From the NCBI RefSeq assembly GCF_910592395.1, contig NC_088308.1, positions 26,799,501 through 26,863,500 on the forward strand: DNA of 64,000 nucleotides, given 5' to 3'. The translations under genes were made by a program, and so were the position numbers. Every line of letters begins with the position of its first letter. The first letter of the stretch is position 1. The notes below the pieces were generated by a model that was not told the origin of the DNA, ran no database searches, and was given only the letters and a program-made list of their open reading frames with translations. The stretch comes from Lineus longissimus. Its lineage: Eukaryota; Nemertea; Pilidiophora; Heteronemertea; Lineidae. This document shows, piece by piece, positions 58,605 to 64,000 of this stretch.

Positions 58605-61600
58605 TCAAAATCTCTGTAAATCTCGTCCATGTGATATTTCGGATATGGTTATGGAGTGCCGACCGCCTTTGACAGACGTTACTACGGTTGCTCCATTCGA
58701 CGTGTTGGACGAGAGTTCGGTTACGAAAATATCTTGATAGGTGGGAGGTCGTTCTTCATCGCGGGGGGCCTGCAAGAGACGGAAACAAAATAATGTAATC
58801 GTGCATTGCCAATCAATAGCCGACAGTCGTGTATGGACTGAAACATTCTTATCTCTAGAGTAATAGTTATAAAACTCAAGTACACAGATTCGTTTTTACA
58901 AAATTTTCAAAGATTTCAGATGAACAGATTTATCACCCTGTCACTTGAAGCATGTGAAATGATGACTTTGAAGTTGGATGGAATACCGGTACACTTTTTA
59001 AAACTCGCCCTAAAGTACAGAGCCAAACTCAGATGTGCTGCTTCGGCCAGGTTGCAAATTCGATATCAAATAGAGACGCCCTGTGATAGTGATTTTACGC
59101 AATTACTATGACTATACCTGTTCTTGATTCTCGCTTTCGATCCTTGCAACGTCATGAACGGTGTGACGGGCAGGGTACGTTGGTGCTTCTGGGCCGACCT
59201 GACGCACTGGGTATTTGTCCGAATTTACCACCTCATCATACGTTGGCGGAGGCTTGGAGGCGGATTCATCCTCAGAATCATCTAGAAAAATCATGGTCAT
59301 CCAATAAGGAACATATTACTTGCGGGCCATCTGAGTAATATTTTGTAAAGTCATAATCTAAAGGGAATGATATCGCTGCCTTTAAATACATTTAAATAGT
59401 TGGGCAATCATGGAGAGCTGTCACACACAAATCAATTGTAGCTTTGGACCAAGGGAGTGCGGCATCTCGTCTCGGTGAAGACTTGGTGGAGGCCAGTCAT
59501 AACAGAAGACTAATGGCGAAAGTCCCTCGAACATTATAATGCTGTTAAATAATGTCAGTAGTATCTCTAACAATACTCACCGTCACAAAAACTGATTAGA
59601 CAATACATTAAGACGAGTAAGGCAATAACGCCGATCACGTTAATCATGCCGAACGTGAGGAGCTTGATGATAGCCTCAAATGTTGCCGAGTCGTCATCAT
59701 TGGCACCAGCCGATTCATTGAAGAAGTTTGCTGCAGAAAGAAAATTTGTTTGGCTAGAACCACTACTGTAACACAGCCACTACAATACAATAACTAAAAT
59801 CCGAACAGCAACCTCTGTGAGGCTCAAAACTAAACTATATGCAAATAAGGACAAACTGTTCATTCTCCAGCCAGTCTCCAAGCGAAAGCGATTTTATTCG
59901 TTGAATGCTTGGCAGACGCCAGGGGTACGAGCGTGTCGAAATAGTTATCTACATGCATTGCTAGTCGGAATATACAGTTTCATTTCGCATGCCATCAGAT
60001 ATAAAGCTAGCTTTTAATAATTCAAAATAGGTACGTATAGGAGGAGTGCCCCGTAGTTCATATACTAACATAAATCAATTCCCGAAACTGCAAACTACAT
60101 TAAGGGCAGTCTAGCATCATCCCCAAGACATCACTCCAATGATTTACTATGACTTTCGTCGGGAGCTTTCTGTAACCATCTGAAATACCTTTCAACCGAT
60201 ATAGCGTACATTTCGTCGATGACAATCAAGTTATAAAAAATGTTACTCACTCATTGGAATTAACGAAGAAAAATTCACAGTTTGCTGTCAATTTGCCAAC
60301 TTCAACAACAGGTCTTTGTCTCTTGCTTCTTGAACGATAACTGATATGTGGTTCGTTGTCAATTTATTGGACACAGCCACGTGATATCACCGTGCATGTG
60401 GTTTAATCCAAAACCGTGAAGGGGTCCAAAGACATCATTGCCCCACAGGTGGATATTCCGCACGTGTCCCATGGTGACGCTTCTTATGTATCAGTGAAAA
60501 GATAACGAGGTGTAAAAAAAGTTCTGCAAAAGAAACTTCTAGTTCAATCTCGTGCGTCACGACGAGATTCAAAGGAGGCGAGGGGTCATATTTCCGTCCT
60601 TAACGCAAGGCCAATTCTCGGTTAATTTTGAGAATAATTTTGGTCGAGGTCAAAACGGGTTATTCGTATATTCCCCATCCACAGGCACAATGTCCATGTG
60701 CCGCAATTCCATTTGAGTGCTAGTGCAGCTATACATAAGCTTCCAGATGATGATGCAACAGACTGGATGTTTGGTGATCTCTAAGCCACCATGGAAACAA
60801 ATTGAAAACAATTGAAAACAGTTGAAAGCAAATAACAACTGATTTGTTTTTGTGTCGCATGTATTTCCAGAGTTTAACAAATATCTCTGTTACAAAATTC
60901 TGCCCTCAGTGAAGAGAGCACTGATCCTTTCATCAACAGTTAAAACGTTTACACCATTTCCTCTCTTGAAACTAAAATATGGAAACATTACTTATTGGTC
61001 ACTTAGGACGCCTATTAAAATACAATCAAGTTCGGTGCATAGCGGGGACAATAACGGGAAAGAAGGAACATAGAGAAGATGGTGATACAAGAGGAGGAAA
61101 GGTACAATCAAAGGAAATTATTACACCCTCTAAAAATATATAATATGGGCATTCGTATGCACGATGCACATTATGGATGCACCCTTTGATTTTCGCCAGA
61201 CTGCTGATAATCCTTAAGGAACAGTTGCATGAAGGTTTAAACAAAAACGAAGGGTAGCGCACAGGATTCTATTCTAAAACAATTGTATTCACCCGTGACC
61301 ATGCAGATTAAACAAATTTCACAACGTCAACCACATTTCCAGCTCACTCGTTTTGCTACGCTTTCAAATTTTCTTATAAAATACTAAATATTCCCATATC
61401 AAAATTTGTTGACCAACATGTATATTCTTAACTTCCCAGTTCCTCGAAGCCAAAGCGACGATTTAAATAAATTACCATCGCAAAGCACATTCTTCCTTTT
61501 GTTCTAAATCTTTGTTGCTATTACTGACATTTACTCTTACTAACCATCCTAATTATTTTGTCATCATAATGTCGCCAGTCTTTATGTTTCCACTGCAATT

Positions 61601-61716
61601 ACTCTATGACAGACAATTCACATCAGAGCCACATAGCTGAATACCAAGAGATGCAACATTTGAAAGTTGAACATACCTACTTCGTTTGAATATGACAGTG
61701 CATTTGTTATAGTCAT
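58605..61716 (-). CDS. Single-pass membrane protein with two PPxY motifs, four exons
   Basis: Exons in transcript order: 61716-61677 (starts ATG, donor gtatgt), 59730-59581, 59281-59118, 58769-58605 (519 bp, 172 aa), phases consistent. A short N-terminal region with sequons NFFNES and no signal peptide is followed by one hydrophobic helix (FGMINVIGVIALLVLMYCLI), then an acidic, proline-rich tail. The tail has two PPTY motifs, in SKPPPTYDEV and ERPPTYQDIF, the docking sites for WW domains of NEDD4-family ubiquitin ligases. The likely topology is N-terminus outside and tail in the cytosol. Proteins of this shape act as adaptors that send partners to endosomes or lysosomes; Drosophila Commissureless has the same general plan, but I see no sequence homology I can assert. 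The start exon was chosen by phase match and its Asn-rich ectodomain; it lies 194 bp downstream of the GTPase stop. Confidence 0.78.
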
Positions 61717-61909
61717 AGTGTTCTCCTTTGACCACGTCAGCATCATTCTTTGTATTCAAAAACCTTGTTTGCGATCAGTGCATTTTCATCAAGAAGACGA
61801 TATTCTATGACCACGTCCTCAAGAAAACGTATATTCATAACTGATAAACCAAATTCTGTATAGACACGTTTGACTTCATTTTCGGAATTATATTGCATTC
61901 TCTGCAGAC

Positions 61910-62466
61910 CTACTGAATCATACACTTAATAGAATCTCTCCTCCCCACATCCTTACTGGACACACTCTGGCTGTCTTTGTCGTCCAACGCCATAAGATCT
62001 GTCCTGAGGCTGGGGCGTCTGGCGTTCGGGGCGATAGCACCACAGGCATCACTTAACCTCCTGCGTATCGTCACCCTGCGGGTCGATCCAGACCCGCTCG
62101 CACTAACATAATTCGGCTGGACCTTTCTATGCAGAGATGGACTCATTTCTGTAGGAAGTTGCGCTAATCGGAATAAATTCACAAAAATATCATTGATATT
62201 CAAGTTTTTCTTGGCGGATACCTCGAGATAGCAACACGAATGTTCTGACTCGAACATGGTTTTAACTTCATCACTTTCCACTTGTCTCTCCTTCTCTGCT
62301 TTGTCCGCTTTATTCCCCACGATGACCATAGGCACTGGTTTACTGGCGATCTTCTTCATTCCCACATTGGGTCCTCCTTTGCTCTCCAAAATCTGCAGTC
62401 GTAGCCGTAGCACTTCGTCAAAGGATTCCCTGCTGTCGATGCCGAACACGAGAATAAACAGGTCAC
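61910..62466 (-). CDS. RASD/Rhes-type Ras GTPase, last exon only
   Basis: 184 codons plus stop follow a CAG acceptor at 62467-62469 and enter in phase 1 (GDLFILVFGIDSRESFDEV). The guanine-specificity motifs are NKAD (NKxD) and VSAKKN (the SAK loop). RASD hallmarks are LPTEMSPSLHRKV and, in the basic extension, IAPNARRPSLRTDLMAL, matching the long C-terminal domain of Dexras1 and Rhes. The protein ends CMIQ, a CAAX box; terminal Gln favours farnesylation, so membrane attachment is expected. Vertebrate RASD genes also split at this point. The P-loop, switch I and DTSG part belongs to an upstream exon that I could not find up to position 64000. It is therefore a partial gene. Confidence 0.9.
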
Positions 62467-64000
62467 CTGGAAAGACATGATAAAGATAAAGGTCACTAAA
62501 CTAATAAAAGTTTAAAGACATGTCATTTGTGTTAATACATCTCGCGTTGCTGGCACTTGGCCACTAACTGGTACATTCAAGGAAGTAATTGTACTGGCGT
62601 TCGACTGTTTTTGCGTACGGACCCTGTTGGACGCCGGGATTGCTGGTGAGCTCCGTCTTAGATCAGGTCTATTTCAGAGTTTCTGTCTCCTCGTCTGGTT
62701 GCCATTGCCCAGCTGACGAGCCCAGATCTACCAGGTTTGATTTCGAAGTTATCTCTCCTAGAATGGATGACCGCCAGGGTTAGGGAGGCCAGTCTCCTCA
62801 TCAAGGAAGTAATTGACGAACACAAAAAAGGATGTTGTCACTTGTCACCTTGTCACTTGTATCTGAGCACGTTTGTGAGCATGATAATGTTTAGCCGATG
62901 ATTTACATGGTTCTTCGTTATTTGTCTGTCTGTCTGGTAATACTATTTTGTGATCAGAATACATAACTAGTTTGTGTACATTCAAACCCCATTGTTGTAG
63001 CTCATCGCCAATTCGACACTGTCAGTGCATTTCCATCTCAGAGGTACACTTAGTCATCAGCCTTTAAATCCCTTGAAATGAAGTTCATAGTCAACTCGTC
63101 TTGTCGACATCCGGAAATCAGCCGACGACAGCATCATGCCACATCCTAATCAGCTAAGGCTAATTAATTCCTTTTGTCACGCCTTCGCTTTCGGTTCTGA
63201 CTTTTACCAGAGTATTTCATTGAAAGACTCTGCTTTTACGGACAATTTTAGATATCCAAAACCCATAGTTAGGTCTTACTCTGCAACAATAAAGATTTTT
63301 GTCTGAGAGTCCTCGAAAGAGGACATTCATTTCGTATAGTCATTTATTATTCATTGTACTTGTGGAGATTATTGGGGTCAGCTTGATGATGCTGAGGTAA
63401 CGAATTTCCAAGACTACATCATGCCATACATTAATCATCACATCGACGGAAAAAGCGAGCTAAGAGGCTTGGCTAAATCGATCGTCAGGTGTGTTATGAG
63501 ATTGTGGTTATATTTTCCGATATGACCGTACGGTCTCTCGGGTCATTTTGAGGTCAATCTTTTACTGCTTTTGCTTGTCGCATTCGCAGTTACTCTGGCA
63601 ATTGGATGGGGTGGTGGGTGATTACGAAATACGCTGCCGCCCATGCATTGGAGACCGTGATGATAAAGCTATTTGAAACCAGTATATACCAGTATAAAAT
63701 GACATCACTTCATGTGAAACATTTAACGAAAGGGACCTCAGACCTTTATGTTCTATCACAAGAATGCTCCAGCGATTTGAGCATAAAAGCGATGATCGAC
63801 GAAATGGTTGTAAATTGCCTTATTGGATAGGTAGACCATGACTAGTTTTCAATTTCATCACAACGCTTGGTGGTAATACATTCTCGCATCTCGGGCAGAC
63901 GAGTTCGATATATTATTGATTATTCATTGTATATTGAGTAGCCATCTTATCTAAAGGAATTCCTTTCTCTCGCGGTACGTTACCATCTCTAGCCAAGTAT
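62467..64000. other. Non-coding stretch, probably intron or upstream region of the RASD-type gene
   Basis: No GTPase P-loop or switch sequence is found on the minus strand. It contains the SINE-like insertion at 62592-62800. Other reading frames are short and unlike known proteins. Confidence 0.55.
62592..62800. mobile_element. SINE-like insertion, 209 bp, with 15-bp target-site duplication
   Basis: A perfect 15-bp direct repeat tcaaggaagtaattg flanks it (62577-62591 and 62801-62815). The insert is GC-richer than its surroundings and contains a short palindromic core (ctcgtctgg..gctgacgag). There is no open frame. Long target duplications of this size are made by LINE machinery, so a SINE or truncated retroelement is inferred; the family is not named. 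Confidence 0.75.

Noticed and set aside
1-64000. CRISPR arrays, operons, bacterial promoters
   Set aside because: Spliced animal genes throughout. The repeats seen lack the regular repeat-spacer pattern.

Overview
This is a 64 kb piece of an animal nuclear genome. Genes have many short exons with GT..AG introns and AT-rich introns, and are separated by long non-coding stretches holding transposon remnants. The gene families (class A GPCR, SLC18-type transporter, type II transmembrane serine protease, calpain with a penta-EF-hand domain, astacin-MAM protease, RASD-type small GTPase) are metazoan. The content fits a bilaterian invertebrate, but I cannot name the phylum from the sequence. There are no bacterial features, rRNA or CRISPR.

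Layout. 1-7.5 kb: no convincing gene; copies of a degenerate dispersed repeat and a hexamer tandem. 7.5-8.6 kb (-): intronless orphan rhodopsin-class GPCR. 8.6-14.3 kb: mostly empty, with one doubtful small ORF. 14.3-17.3 kb (-): a two-exon gene for a small secreted cysteine-rich peptide; its intron carries a 116-bp hairpin element and a 928-bp terminal-inverted-repeat transposon with a perfect 10-bp target-site duplication. 17.3-23.3 kb: non-coding, with a GC-rich inverted-repeat element near 19.4-19.9 kb. 23.3-25.2 kb (+): single-exon SLC18 (vesicular amine transporter)-like carrier. 25.2-32.6 kb: non-coding, with a tRNA-derived SINE. 32.6-40.7 kb (+): membrane-anchored serine protease with TM, SEA, Frizzled, two LDLa, SRCR and trypsin domains; 15 exons are resolved and the start exon is not. 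42.0-50.8 kb (-): complete 20-exon classical calpain, with an intronless 2-oxoglutarate/Fe(II) oxygenase gene nested in its first intron on the same strand. 52.1-57.6 kb (+): complete 12-exon secreted astacin-MAM metalloprotease. 58.6-61.7 kb (-): complete 4-exon single-pass membrane protein with two PPxY motifs. 61.9-62.5 kb (-): last exon of a RASD/Rhes-type Ras GTPase whose 5' part lies outside the window. 62.6-62.8 kb: SINE-like insertion with 15-bp direct repeats.

The multi-exon models were built by hand: every exon junction given is a GT/AG pair, phases match across every intron, and total lengths are multiples of three (calpain 688 aa, astacin 429 aa, PPxY protein 172 aa, secreted peptide 91 aa, serine protease at least 906 aa). 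Three unrelated proteases lie within about 25 kb: the serine protease and calpain genes converge, and the calpain and astacin genes diverge. Nothing in the sequence shows that they work in one pathway.

The most unusual items are the serine protease architecture, in particular a Thr/Pro/Gly/Gln-rich mucin-like insertion inside a Frizzled domain that keeps all ten cysteines; the secreted peptide gene; the oxygenase nested in the calpain intron; and the PPxY membrane protein.
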